From positions 2,501 through 66,500 of the forward strand of contig CAJNDS010002181.1 of NCBI GenBank assembly GCA_905221605.1: a stretch of 64,000 bases of DNA. Reading direction: 5' to 3'. The translations under genes were made by a program, and so were the position numbers. Under the pieces are notes generated by a model that ran no database searches, was not told the DNA's origin, and saw only the letters and a program-made list of their open reading frames with translations. The DNA is from Symbiodinium natans (Eukaryota > Sar > Dinophyceae > Suessiales > Symbiodiniaceae). Shown here one piece after another: positions 44,316 through 52,493 of this stretch; within the stretch, counting starts at the first letter, position 1; each line of letters starts with the position of its first letter.

Positions 44316-45170
44316 TCATCCCTTCTTCTTCTTCCGGTGGGCATCGATGCTTAGGTGAAGTCGCAGCAAAACATACTCCAGGTCCGACACTGTAAGAACA
44401 GGATCCTGCACGCACCTTTGAATTGAGGATACCAATCTTTCTCTCTTCGTGTCCTCAATTGCTTGGCAAGATTGACCCAGCTCTGCATCCACAGTGGTAG
44501 ACGCTTGCGCATCCACATCAGAGGAACGATCCTTTTCCTCAGGACCTTTCACCACTACCACCTCTTCCTTCTTGGGGCTTTGACTTTTCTCTTTCTTCCT
44601 CGTCTTTCCCACGACGCTTGACTTCGTGCGCATTCTCGAAGAGGCCTTTTCCCCTCCAGAAACCACCGCATTGGATGATGATCCACCCTTCTCAATGTTC
44701 GCCGGCATCTTCTTCGGCTTTGGAACCAGAAGAGTATAAGGATCCTCGCTAGCCGCAGTTTTCCTCTTCTTTTTGGCCTTTTTCACCTCTTCCTCAACGG
44801 CAACATCCGTCTCCGAAGTTCCAACCACCTCCTTTTCGGCAGGAGTATCCTTGCTGGACTCCCTTTCTAGGGACCTCTTTTTGCCCCTTTTGGGATCTCT
44901 CTCTTCTGCCATATTGGCTCGCTCGAACCATATCCTCAGGTCATTGACCCATTCTTCCACGTCCGCCAGCGAAACCTCATACGACTTCACTATTTCGTGA
45001 AGTTCCAGCAAGGACAGCATACCAGTGGTCCATGAACACCATTCTGTATCCTTCTGTTCAGCGTCTCCATTGAACTTCAGGAGTTTGAACACTGGGTCCG
45101 CCTCTGCACGAGCCAAATCTGACTTGCCATTGGACATAAATGAAATCGCCTCCATCAGCAGTTCTACCAT
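44316..45170 (-). CDS. ORF4: 284-residue lysine-rich protein, C-terminal part of the LTR-element assemblage
   Basis: Unrecognised family. The N-terminal 90 residues look globular and helical (tryptophans at 44, 47, 74 and 81). Residues 95-205 are charged and disordered, with basic clusters that resemble nuclear localisation signals (KKAKKKRK at 130-137; RKKEK at 191-195). The last 40 residues form a predicted helix ending in RKKKKG. The start overlaps the stop of ORF3 by 7 bases (ATGGTAG). This frame is open upstream to a TGA at 45,216-45,218 and the upstream codons look coding. The ATG may therefore be internal, and the protein may continue ORF3 through a -1 shift near the GGGGG at 45,202-45,206. 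A role in RNA or nucleic-acid binding is inferred from its neighbours only. Confidence 0.75.
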   Translation of the reverse strand: MVELLMEAISFMSNGKSDLARAEADPVFKLLKFNGDAEQKDTEWCSWTTGMLSLLELHEIVKSYEVSLADVEEWVNDLRIWFERANMAEERDPKRGKKRSLERESSKDTPAEKEVVGTSETDVAVEEEVKKAKKKRKTAASEDPYTLLVPKPKKMPANIEKGGSSSNAVVSGGEKASSRMRTKSSVVGKTRKKEKSQSPKKEEVVVVKGPEEKDRSSDVDAQASTTVDAELGQSCQAIEDTKRERLVSSIQRCVQDPVLTVSDLEYVLLRLHLSIDAHRKKKKG

Positions 45171-46039
45171 TTTGGTATCATCGTCATAAACCCCATGAAA
45201 TCCCCCTCTTCTTCATCAAACCGTTCAGGAGAAATCTCCTTTCCTCCACCTCTTGTACCAGAACTTCTCCTTGGACCATCCCTTGGGGGCGTCCTTGGAG
45301 ACCTTGGCCTCTGTTCATCCAGCGGATCACCATGCTCAAAGACACACTTGTCCCCATAACGGCACTTCCCAGACTGAGCAAACTGGATACACCTTACACC
45401 AGTTGCATTGTGTGAGAACTTACAGTTCTCTCCAGAGAAGCAGTGTCTCCCAGCCACATAGTACTTGCACCAATACGATTGTAGCACCACATCATCTTCT
45501 GAATGGATGAATTTGCAATTTTCACCAAATTTGCAGCGATCTTTTCCCCTGCTGAACCAATAGCAGAAGCCTTTCTTCCTCTTCTCCAAACGCTCCGCCT
45601 CGTACCGGTCCATAGGGCGATTCTGCTCTACATGAACATTGCCATGTACCTGAGAGCTGCTCCCTTCACCCAAGGTGCTATCAGTATTTGATGCTTTGAG
45701 TACAGCTGGAAAACCTGGCCTTGGTCCTACCACCTTCATGATTGGTTGTCCACCAGCTCCTGAGCCATGCTGAGACGATCCAAAAACATTGAACATTTTC
45801 ACGAAGGCCTTTCTAGTGCCGATCTTCTGCACCCTTTTGATTGGATGTTTCATTGCTCCAACCTTGCATCCAGATACATTCGAACGACACAACCTCCTAT
45901 ACCCAGCTCTATATCCCTTTTTCCAAAGAGCCATAAGAATTCTAGAGGCAGTAACATTCTCCACCTCTACCTTTTCCGACTGTCCCTCACTTTCCGGAAC
46001 AAACCCATCCAACCCATCCATATCTGAAGACCTTTCCAT
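45164..46039 (-). CDS. ORF3: 291-residue triple CCCH zinc-finger protein
   Basis: Three CCCH fingers are visible: C159-C169-C175-H179 (CX9CX5CX3H), C191-C200-C206-H210 and C217-C226-C232-H236 (both CX8CX5CX3H), each with the GENCKF/GDKCVF-like core typical of RNA-binding CCCH proteins. An acidic N-terminus precedes a basic helical region (residues 30-85), and a proline/arginine/serine-rich tail follows the fingers. CCCH arrays generally bind AU-rich or other single-stranded RNA. The ORF starts inside the end of ORF2 (73-base overlap) in the -1 frame. Its frame is open 30 bases farther upstream, and a run of five A (46,039-46,043) lies exactly at the point where both frames are acceptable. It may therefore be the continuation of ORF2 and not an independent gene. 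Confidence 0.8.
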   Translation of the reverse strand: MERSSDMDGLDGFVPESEGQSEKVEVENVTASRILMALWKKGYRAGYRRLCRSNVSGCKVGAMKHPIKRVQKIGTRKAFVKMFNVFGSSQHGSGAGGQPIMKVVGPRPGFPAVLKASNTDSTLGEGSSSQVHGNVHVEQNRPMDRYEAERLEKRKKGFCYWFSRGKDRCKFGENCKFIHSEDDVVLQSYWCKYYVAGRHCFSGENCKFSHNATGVRCIQFAQSGKCRYGDKCVFEHGDPLDEQRPRSPRTPPRDGPRRSSGTRGGGKEISPERFDEEEGDFMGFMTMIPKW

Positions 46040-49000
46040 CTTTTTGACACCACTTCGTCGAGGTAATCTTCAGAGATCCAGGGTAAGTTCCTCTTAGAGG
46101 AAAAATCGTCACCATTGTCCGGTCCTTCACCAGGATATCCCTTCGTGCTGTCAAAGATCCTACCAGTAGTGCGGTCCTGCGTAGAGAAATCCCAGTTGGA
46201 AGCGACACGAGAATACACCGACCACAAGAACATCCTTGTGCCAGCCAATCTTGACGAACCACTGGATGTCTCCTCTTCTGGAGAAACTTCTGGCGCTTTG
46301 CCATCCCTTCCAGTGTCACCAATTGTCTCACTTCCAGCATCTTCAATGGGAGTAGGGGATTCATTGATCCCTTGTTCAAGTACCGCATCTTGCTGTCCGA
46401 GAATCTCCAGCACCATCCCTGAAGGATCCACTTCCTCGTCAGCATCGTCGTCCATCCTGTTCCAGAGAACCTCCAATTGATCAGCACAAGTCGCCGCCTG
46501 AAGGAACTCCATCATTTGATCCTTCCCGCGCTGCCAGAGAAATTCCGAATTCACCACTGACCCTTGGCCTCCTAGGGTAACGAACGGAGCAACCAATTTG
46601 GCTACCCTCGCCATAAGTTCAACGTGAACTTCCATGCCTGGACTGCGACTCCAATCGTAGGCAATTGCCTCCATAGCAGTTCCAAACTTTTCAGTATTTC
46701 TGAATTCCCCTTTCTGACCAGGAGATAGCAATGCCCGCATCACCGAGAGAGGATAATTTCCCACCGCTGGCAAGCACGGATTTTCATGGAACGAATGATG
46801 CAAATCACCATAATGTCCTTGATCTCTCCTTTGAAAAAGGAGTGTCCCAGTCTCCAGCTGGGCATTAAGTTCATCCACTTGAACCATTGCAGCACATATC
46901 CTCAGTGCTGCAGTTGCTATTGCTGGCCAGATGGTACGATCGGTCAAACCGCGACGCATAGCCCAATCAGTTGTTGGCGACTGAATCAGCGTTCGTGGGT
47001 CATACACCATAACCACCAATGTACCATCATCCATTGACTGATCAGCATCGTCCGCCAGTGCCAGGTTCAATTCCTGTTCACTTGCACCTTCGGATGACAT
47101 GCTAATAACCAAATTTCGATCCATTTTATTGGACCCCTTCTGACAGTCCCTTTGCCCCACAGGCAACTTGCCGACAGCAACCTTCCAATAAATCCGATTC
47201 AGAAGGCCTTTAGTAAGCAATTGTTGAGGGTCCTTCTTCACCGGACGAACATCCAATATCTTCGCACCATCACCACGGAGTTCATTGCTCCCACCTTCTC
47301 CTTCTTTTTGGTCGGTCTCCTCGCCAGGAATTTGCACCGCTCCTTCCAGCGCCGTCTCCTGTCCAGCCACTTCTTGCCCAGGAAGAACTTGAGCGCTTTC
47401 AGATACATTCACCTGTCCAGCAACACCTTGCCCAGGTAAAACCTCATCCGTGGAGCCCACCGCCAGCGAACCAACTATAACTGAGCCATCCCTTGCTCTT
47501 TTTTGAGACTGCTCAGTTCGACGAGAAGGTTGTGGTAGCGAAAAAACTCGAGAAGTCACTTCTTGGCGGGTCTCCCCCCGCGACGCTTTGTCGCGCCCTT
47601 CGCCAAGGTGAACCGATTTTTTCTGCCCATCATTGGAGCTTGAAGAACCAGCAAGTGGAACATTGCCACGCATCGCAGTTCTTTGTGAATCCCTTTCTCG
47701 CAAAAAGATTTCCCTCAGGTGTCGCGCGCTGTTGGTTTCTTCCTCGCTTGAATCACCTGAGGAATCAGCATAGGAGACCAAAGCTCCCGTCTGATCATCA
47801 TCATCCACCAAATCTGCCCACGCTCTGCTGAATGGGTACGACAAACCACCACGGGGCTTTACTGGTTCCAGCGGCTTTGGCTTTTCCACCACTTCCGCCG
47901 GCTGCGCACGCCGTTGTGAGCGAGAGCGTGGCACCTGTCGCACCTGTTTTTTATCCAGCAAGGGCCTTCCCCTCTTCACAGGGTTTGATCTTGACCGATA
48001 CGCCTTTGTTGGCGGGTTCACCGGTGGCATTCCAACTCCCACCAATCGCAACCTCTGCGCGCACAGCGGGGATCTCTGCGCAAGCGTCCAAGCGTCACGG
48101 TGCTTGCCGGTGTCGAAAATCTCTCGATAAGACCCTCGCGGCATCTCCTTTGTACCAGGACCTTCAGCTTCACGCACCTGAGAGATAGTTCTCACCCCAC
48201 CTCTTCCAGCTTCACGGCTTCCAGAAGATTGCTCCATGCGTACCGATGCGTTGGTAGAAACAGCCACATCCGGCGACATTGGCCGGTACTGAACACCACC
48301 CACCAATTGCAGAATTTTGTTGGCCGTCGCCTTGTTAACTCCTTTTTCCACCAAATCCTCCACAAAGATATACTCTTGTAGCTCTCTGACATTGGTTACA
48401 CCAAGCTTGATCATAACGTCACTTACGTGAGGTGTATACACCCACAAGTGTTTGTTGCGAGCCATCCAATTTTCTATTGGCTCTTCAGGATTCTGAAGAC
48501 GTACCGTGGTAGACTCTGCCACCGAATCCTTTTGTACATCTCCATCTGCTCCATCCAGTGTATCACCCTCACCTGTTTTCTTTGACACATTGGTCATTTG
48601 CAACGCCTGTGGTGCCGAAGATGATGAAGATTCCGCTCCCCCACTTACTGGTGGTTGAAAGGTGTTCCTGTCGGAAATCTCCAATCCTCTTCCTCTTTGA
48701 AACGAAACATGGTTCGCCACATTCGCCAGATGCTTCAATTGGGCCAGTCGCTCTTCAGACATTTCGTCGTGGGAATACTTGCAACCATATCGCACGCGAC
48801 ATCTCCCTTTGAGGTAGTAGTCGAAGCAGCAATGATGGAACCCTGCGTCCCTTATGGCCCTCCGAGAAGCATTGTCCCAGGATCTGCCGGGTTCCCAAGT
48901 CCCTTCCAAAACCGCTTTTTCATCGTGCGAATATCTGCAAGAATTTCCATATTTACAACCTCCTTGGTTGTAATACAGACACATTTGCCTCTTTGGCTCG

Positions 49001-51141
49001 ACTGACACAGACTCACCCTTTGATGCACCTTTACCAAAGTTGTACTTGGCTCTGAAAGCTGAATCCTCCCGCTCCTGCTGTGCCTCATCCACTGTGCCTT
49101 CTTCTGTAGGAGGGTCGCCAATGTCCCCATCCTCGTCTCCAGCTTTTTGGCTGTTCTTTGGCTCAGTTGGTCCTCCTCCTGGCCAACCTTCACCATAACG
49201 CCGATGTTCATAGGAACACTCATCTCCATTGCGACACCTTCCCTGATTGAAAAACTTGCACAGCTTGCTGTACCCTGGCGACACAGTTTTTGGCGTCAGG
49301 TGAGCTTTCTTATACTGATCGGGATCCATGTAGGCTTCCATTGGCTTGTTTTCTCTCTTACTCATGGATTCAACTGCACCATCAAGCTCCTGCAAAAACC
49401 GCTTGGTATCCAGCCAAAGCGCATTCCAAAGTTCATCTTTGCCTTGACTCAGCAACGTTGCCACCGCTTCACCCACAACTGGTCGACTAAATCTCCTTTT
49501 CTTACATGCCAGTTCGTAGAGCGCGTTGTGGTACTGCTTTCGGGAAAAGGTGGTTGTCTTTCCCAAGCCTGCGCCTTCTGTACCATCGGGCTTCCAACCA
49601 TCACTTTGCAAGATGCCATATGCACGCCGAGCTTCCGCATCCAGGAATGCATGGTCTGCAACACACTCCAGTACCTCATCCATTGTACGACTCAGCAGCA
49701 TCCCAGTGATTTTGCCCACATAGGCCTTATCAGCCTTTCCATCCTCCAGAAGAGCTCTATAGATCTTTTCTCCATAGAGTTGCCTTTCCTCTTGTTCTTC
49801 TGAGGATAACTCCTGATCAGCAAACCATTCATCGGATTGCTCTTCCTCCCATTTCCAGTCCCATTGACCGTTGGAATCTTGGTACCATTGACCATCACAC
49901 CATGAATTTCCCCACCACGCATCCCAGCCGCCGTCTTTCCATTTGCGCTGCGCTGGAGAAGAGTCCTCATCGTCCTCTTCAAAAACTAGGCAGGAATCTA
50001 AAATCACAGTGCCATCATCATCCACCCTCTTCACTGTCGCGCAGACAGTGTCACCAATTTTGAAAGAAGGTGTATTTTTCCCTTCTTCAGGAATCAGCAC
50101 ATTCAGATCACCGTGTTCCAAAAAGGCTCCATGCCCATTGATGCAACGCACCAGAGCAGTGATCCTATCTCCGGCTTGATAACAATGCTCCCCAGGTGTC
50201 ACCAAGGCTCCCCCATTGGGCACTTTCTTTGCCTGTTCTTCAGAAACCATCTCTGTATCACCGGCTCCTGGAACATCCCTTGTTTCCACCTTTGGGTCAA
50301 GCTGCTTGTCCTGCTCCTGCACGAGTCCCACAAGATCATCCACCTTGTGCTCAAGGGGTTCAGGACCTTCCTTTTTTCCAGCCAATGGCTTTGCCTCATC
50401 TGTTACAGTTCGCTCGGTGTCGACTTCCGGCAAGCTTTCAGACGGCAATACTTCCCCCTTCGTAGGAGTGGACCCATCATTGGAGTCTTTTGTCAAACCT
50501 TCTGCAGCAGGCAAATTTTCTTCCACTGCAGGGCTACTGGATTGCTCATCCGCGGCAGGGACATTTTCTTCCACCGCAGGCTCCTTTGGCTCCATGGTTT
50601 CCAAAAGGGAATCACCACCATCGTTGACCACAGCTGCCACATTGGCTCCGGTGTAGCCTTTGCCATTTCGTTCCTCGCTGCTAACTTCAGGTTGCACCAG
50701 TGCGTCCACCTGTGAACCTCCGTCGTCAGCTGCTACGGAGACCTGCGCCCCATTGTTGCAGTCGTCCGCGGAACGTGACACCATATGCGCCTCAACCCGT
50801 GCTTCCTCCGCACTCCAGGTACTATCTGGCACATTGACCCCCGCTTCATTGGCGCTCCAGGCCTCATCTTTCAGATCAACCGTGTCTCCAGCTATTCCAG
50901 AAGCTTCTTTTTTCCCTTGAATGGCAAGATTCTTGGCACCAAACGAAGAGACCTCCTCAGTCGTAACGCACAACTTTTTCCCTCCGTCATCCAAATCTCC
51001 AGGACCACCTTCCTGAACGACAGGTACCACATCCACCACTCGCTCTTCTGCAGCCGACACAGTTCCAATCTCCGCATTGGGCATTTTTTCCTCTGGACCC
51101 ACCGATTCCACCGCTGCCACACCCTCAGAAAGCGCTTTCAT
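45967..51141 (-). CDS. ORF2: 1724-residue S1-MLLE-CCCH RNA-binding protein
   Basis: By far the longest frame in the window. Residues 1-315 are acidic, alanine/glutamate-rich and disordered, with short repeats (PAVEENVPAADEQ, PAVEENLPAAE). Residues 317-386 form an S1-type OB fold (YQAGDRITALVR, GHGAFLEHGD, FKIGDTVCATV). A tryptophan-rich linker follows (398-440). Residues 453-515 match the MLLE/PABC domain of poly(A)-binding protein, including the signature KITGMLL (477-483). A second, weaker MLLE-like module is at about 537-593 (RPVVGEAVATLLSQ). CCCH fingers: C628-C636-C642-H646, C721-C729-C735-H739 and C772-C781-C787-H791. A SAM-like helical segment spans about 892-950. The C-terminal half holds charged disordered stretches and an unassigned helical domain (about 1370-1570). 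MLLE domains bind PAM2 peptides of translation and decay factors, and S1 and CCCH bind RNA, so a role in mRNA binding is likely. No RT, integrase or protease motif found. Confidence 0.88.
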   Translation of the reverse strand: MKALSEGVAAVESVGPEEKMPNAEIGTVSAAEERVVDVVPVVQEGGPGDLDDGGKKLCVTTEEVSSFGAKNLAIQGKKEASGIAGDTVDLKDEAWSANEAGVNVPDSTWSAEEARVEAHMVSRSADDCNNGAQVSVAADDGGSQVDALVQPEVSSEERNGKGYTGANVAAVVNDGGDSLLETMEPKEPAVEENVPAADEQSSSPAVEENLPAAEGLTKDSNDGSTPTKGEVLPSESLPEVDTERTVTDEAKPLAGKKEGPEPLEHKVDDLVGLVQEQDKQLDPKVETRDVPGAGDTEMVSEEQAKKVPNGGALVTPGEHCYQAGDRITALVRCINGHGAFLEHGDLNVLIPEEGKNTPSFKIGDTVCATVKRVDDDGTVILDSCLVFEEDDEDSSPAQRKWKDGGWDAWWGNSWCDGQWYQDSNGQWDWKWEEEQSDEWFADQELSSEEQEERQLYGEKIYRALLEDGKADKAYVGKITGMLLSRTMDEVLECVADHAFLDAEARRAYGILQSDGWKPDGTEGAGLGKTTTFSRKQYHNALYELACKKRRFSRPVVGEAVATLLSQGKDELWNALWLDTKRFLQELDGAVESMSKRENKPMEAYMDPDQYKKAHLTPKTVSPGYSKLCKFFNQGRCRNGDECSYEHRRYGEGWPGGGPTEPKNSQKAGDEDGDIGDPPTEEGTVDEAQQEREDSAFRAKYNFGKGASKGESVSVEPKRQMCLYYNQGGCKYGNSCRYSHDEKAVLEGTWEPGRSWDNASRRAIRDAGFHHCCFDYYLKGRCRVRYGCKYSHDEMSEERLAQLKHLANVANHVSFQRGRGLEISDRNTFQPPVSGGAESSSSSAPQALQMTNVSKKTGEGDTLDGADGDVQKDSVAESTTVRLQNPEEPIENWMARNKHLWVYTPHVSDVMIKLGVTNVRELQEYIFVEDLVEKGVNKATANKILQLVGGVQYRPMSPDVAVSTNASVRMEQSSGSREAGRGGVRTISQVREAEGPGTKEMPRGSYREIFDTGKHRDAWTLAQRSPLCAQRLRLVGVGMPPVNPPTKAYRSRSNPVKRGRPLLDKKQVRQVPRSRSQRRAQPAEVVEKPKPLEPVKPRGGLSYPFSRAWADLVDDDDQTGALVSYADSSGDSSEEETNSARHLREIFLRERDSQRTAMRGNVPLAGSSSSNDGQKKSVHLGEGRDKASRGETRQEVTSRVFSLPQPSRRTEQSQKRARDGSVIVGSLAVGSTDEVLPGQGVAGQVNVSESAQVLPGQEVAGQETALEGAVQIPGEETDQKEGEGGSNELRGDGAKILDVRPVKKDPQQLLTKGLLNRIYWKVAVGKLPVGQRDCQKGSNKMDRNLVISMSSEGASEQELNLALADDADQSMDDGTLVVMVYDPRTLIQSPTTDWAMRRGLTDRTIWPAIATAALRICAAMVQVDELNAQLETGTLLFQRRDQGHYGDLHHSFHENPCLPAVGNYPLSVMRALLSPGQKGEFRNTEKFGTAMEAIAYDWSRSPGMEVHVELMARVAKLVAPFVTLGGQGSVVNSEFLWQRGKDQMMEFLQAATCADQLEVLWNRMDDDADEEVDPSGMVLEILGQQDAVLEQGINESPTPIEDAGSETIGDTGRDGKAPEVSPEEETSSGSSRLAGTRMFLWSVYSRVASNWDFSTQDRTTGRIFDSTKGYPGEGPDNGDDFSSKRNLPWISEDYLDEVVSKRWKGLQIWMGWMGLFRKVRDSRKR

Positions 51142-52118
51142 CTCTTCCCGATCCAGATGTTTTCCAGCGATGTCTGCTCGGATTCCAGAAATTCCTTCCT
51201 CATCAGGAGAACCCGAGGTCTGGGCGTCACCACCAGCCCTAAAACCGCTATCCCTGATAGTAGAGGAAAATCTTTTTCACCTACACTATTTACACTACCC
51301 TGGAATGCCCTCGTAGACTCAGGCGTCGGAGTAGATGATGAAGAACCCAGTGCAGCCTCCATTTCCAGCTCATTGCCCGAAGGAGACCCAACCACCTCGT
51401 CACTCTTCATCTTTTCACCTACAACCGGCAACGTCCACTTGCTTTCCTGCGTATCCAGGCAGTAGTAATATTGTCTCCCATCTTCGTGGAAGTGCCATTC
51501 CCACGTTGTCCCATCGCACGCTTTGATCAGATGCTCATCTTTCCGAAAACCATCCCTTTCAGAGACTTGACGCATCTCATCCTCTTCTTCTGACAACTGG
51601 CGCAACCTTTCAGCCTCCATCTGTAAGATCTCCTCCTCCCCCATGGCGTATCCACCACCTAGGGAACTCACCGAGGGATCCCCTTTAATCTTGTTCAGAG
51701 GCCTCCTGGCAGCTTGCAGCACCTCTCCACTCAGATTGGTCTGAGACCCTTGGTCCACCCTTCGGCCCGAAGTTGAAGACGACGGCTGATACCCATGCTT
51801 TTGCAACACGCGTAAAACAGTCACCTCCATTTCGCGGTCTATACCACCAGTCGCGTCCCAGTTCCTTTTTTCACCAGGCTTTGGCGATACAGAAACAGCA
51901 CGTCCTCCAGCTTCAGCATTGCTAACCATATCCACATTGGGATTCATACCCACATTGGGGTCTTCTGCAACCAAGGCTTCTTCCAGATGTTCTTCAGCGC
52001 CAGGCATCACCTCTTCCAGCACCGCCCTTTCACCCAGAGACTCAGCTGCACCATTTCCAGCTCCACCATTCTGACCACCATCCGAGGAAGGCTGGAGCCA
52101 TCGCTTGGGAGAAGGCAT
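51138..52118 (-). CDS. ORF1: 326-residue WW-domain protein at the 5' end of the LTR element
   Basis: Starts 67 bases after the 5' LTR, in an acceptable context (G at -3). Residues 1-150 are low-complexity and acidic/glycine-rich; 160-192 are a predicted coiled coil rich in Glu/Gln/Arg. A WW domain is at 206-231, with W206, the aromatic triplet Y217-Y219, W228 and P231. WW domains bind proline-rich peptides and often occur in splicing and transcription factors. The last about 45 residues have a different composition, while the overlapping -1 frame, open from 51,276, reads as acidic Gly/Ser/Glu-rich sequence like the start of ORF2. I therefore suspect that translation or splicing joins ORF1 to ORF2 near 51,273-51,277 (AAAAA on the coding strand). 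The annotated stop and the ORF2 ATG overlap as ATGA. Confidence 0.78.
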   Translation of the reverse strand: MPSPKRWLQPSSDGGQNGGAGNGAAESLGERAVLEEVMPGAEEHLEEALVAEDPNVGMNPNVDMVSNAEAGGRAVSVSPKPGEKRNWDATGGIDREMEVTVLRVLQKHGYQPSSSTSGRRVDQGSQTNLSGEVLQAARRPLNKIKGDPSVSSLGGGYAMGEEEILQMEAERLRQLSEEEDEMRQVSERDGFRKDEHLIKACDGTTWEWHFHEDGRQYYYCLDTQESKWTLPVVGEKMKSDEVVGSPSGNELEMEAALGSSSSTPTPESTRAFQGSVNSVGEKDFPLLSGIAVLGLVVTPRPRVLLMRKEFLESEQTSLENIWIGKR

Positions 52119-52171
52119 TGCTTCTTGATCCCAACAACCTTAAGAGAACACCCAACCGCAGGGAACCTAAT
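52119..52171 (-). other. Leader between primer-binding site and ORF1
   Basis: Untranslated leader of the element, very short for an LTR element. It contains TTCTCTTAAGGTTGTTGG with no AUG before the ORF1 start. Confidence 0.6.
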
Positions 52172-52185
52172 TTGGGCTCATAACC
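52172..52185 (-). promoter_or_regulatory. Primer-binding site matching the anticodon arm of initiator tRNA-Met
   Basis: The plus-strand reading TTGGGCTCATAACC ends exactly at the LTR. GGGCTCATAACC is the anticodon stem and loop (anticodon CAU) of yeast-type initiator tRNA-Met, not a tRNA 3' end. Drosophila copia and yeast Ty5 are known to prime from a cleaved 5' half of initiator tRNA-Met in the same way. The match and its position are seen directly; primer use is inferred. Confidence 0.8.
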
Positions 52186-52488
52186 TACGGGGGCAACCGA
52201 AAGGGGAAAGGAAAGAATCTCAACCCTTGGTTGCCTAAATGAACTCCCTGAACCGAAGAACACAACACAGATCCAAACAAGAGCACCCGAAGGAGAGAGG
52301 GGGATATCCTTACCAAAGTAACCAGACACCAACCCCAACTCCAAACCCCAGGGCACTACTTTTCGCTTTGAACAGCCGTTGTTAGTAGCCATTCTTGAGC
52401 CATTCTTGAGCCACAAAGGTTACCAGGTACATTGACCCTTCATCCTTCAACACCAACCCTTTTTCACAATACAAACTGCAGCTCCGCA
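52186..52488 (-). repeat. 5' LTR (right copy, 303 bp), promoter-bearing
   Basis: Same sequence as the left copy except for two units of the 11-bp repeat CATTCTTGAGC. On the coding strand it begins TGCGGAGC after TAGGG. Transcription of the element should start here; I see no canonical TATA box, only TTTGTATTG near the start. Confidence 0.95.
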
Positions 52489-52493
52489 CCCTA
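52489..52493. other. Target-site duplication, right copy (CCCTA)
   Basis: Directly follows the CA end of the right LTR and matches 43,613-43,617. It is the first unit of a telomere-like stretch. Confidence 0.65.

Larger units (their letters stand above)
43618..52488 (-). mobile_element. Complete 8.87-kb LTR element without recognisable pol genes
   Basis: Two direct repeats (43,618-43,942 and 52,186-52,488) bound an 8.2-kb interior. Read on the minus strand it has the order of a retrotransposon: 5' LTR, primer-binding site directly abutting it, a 67-base leader, four overlapping ORFs, a 370-base 3' untranslated region, the polypurine tract AGGGGGAG, and 3' LTR. A CCCTA target duplication flanks it. 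The LTRs begin TG on the coding strand but end TA instead of the usual CA. Initiator tRNA half-molecule priming suggests a copia/Ty5 background. I see no protease, integrase, reverse transcriptase or RNase H motif (no YxDD, no integrase HHCC/DDE pattern). It is therefore either a non-autonomous element mobilised in trans that has captured RNA-binding host genes, or an unknown element type. Confidence 0.9.

Noticed and set aside
45967-51141. Hidden reverse transcriptase or integrase in the C-terminal half of ORF2
   Set aside because: I looked for YxDD, HHCC and DDE-like spacing and found none. The unassigned helical domain has no catalytic pattern that I can name.
44316-52118. Reading the ATGA and ATGGTAG start-stop overlaps as a bacterial-type operon
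   Set aside because: The surroundings (LTRs, telomere-type repeats, CCCH/WW/MLLE domains) are eukaryotic. The overlaps are better explained by -1 frame changes in one long coding region.
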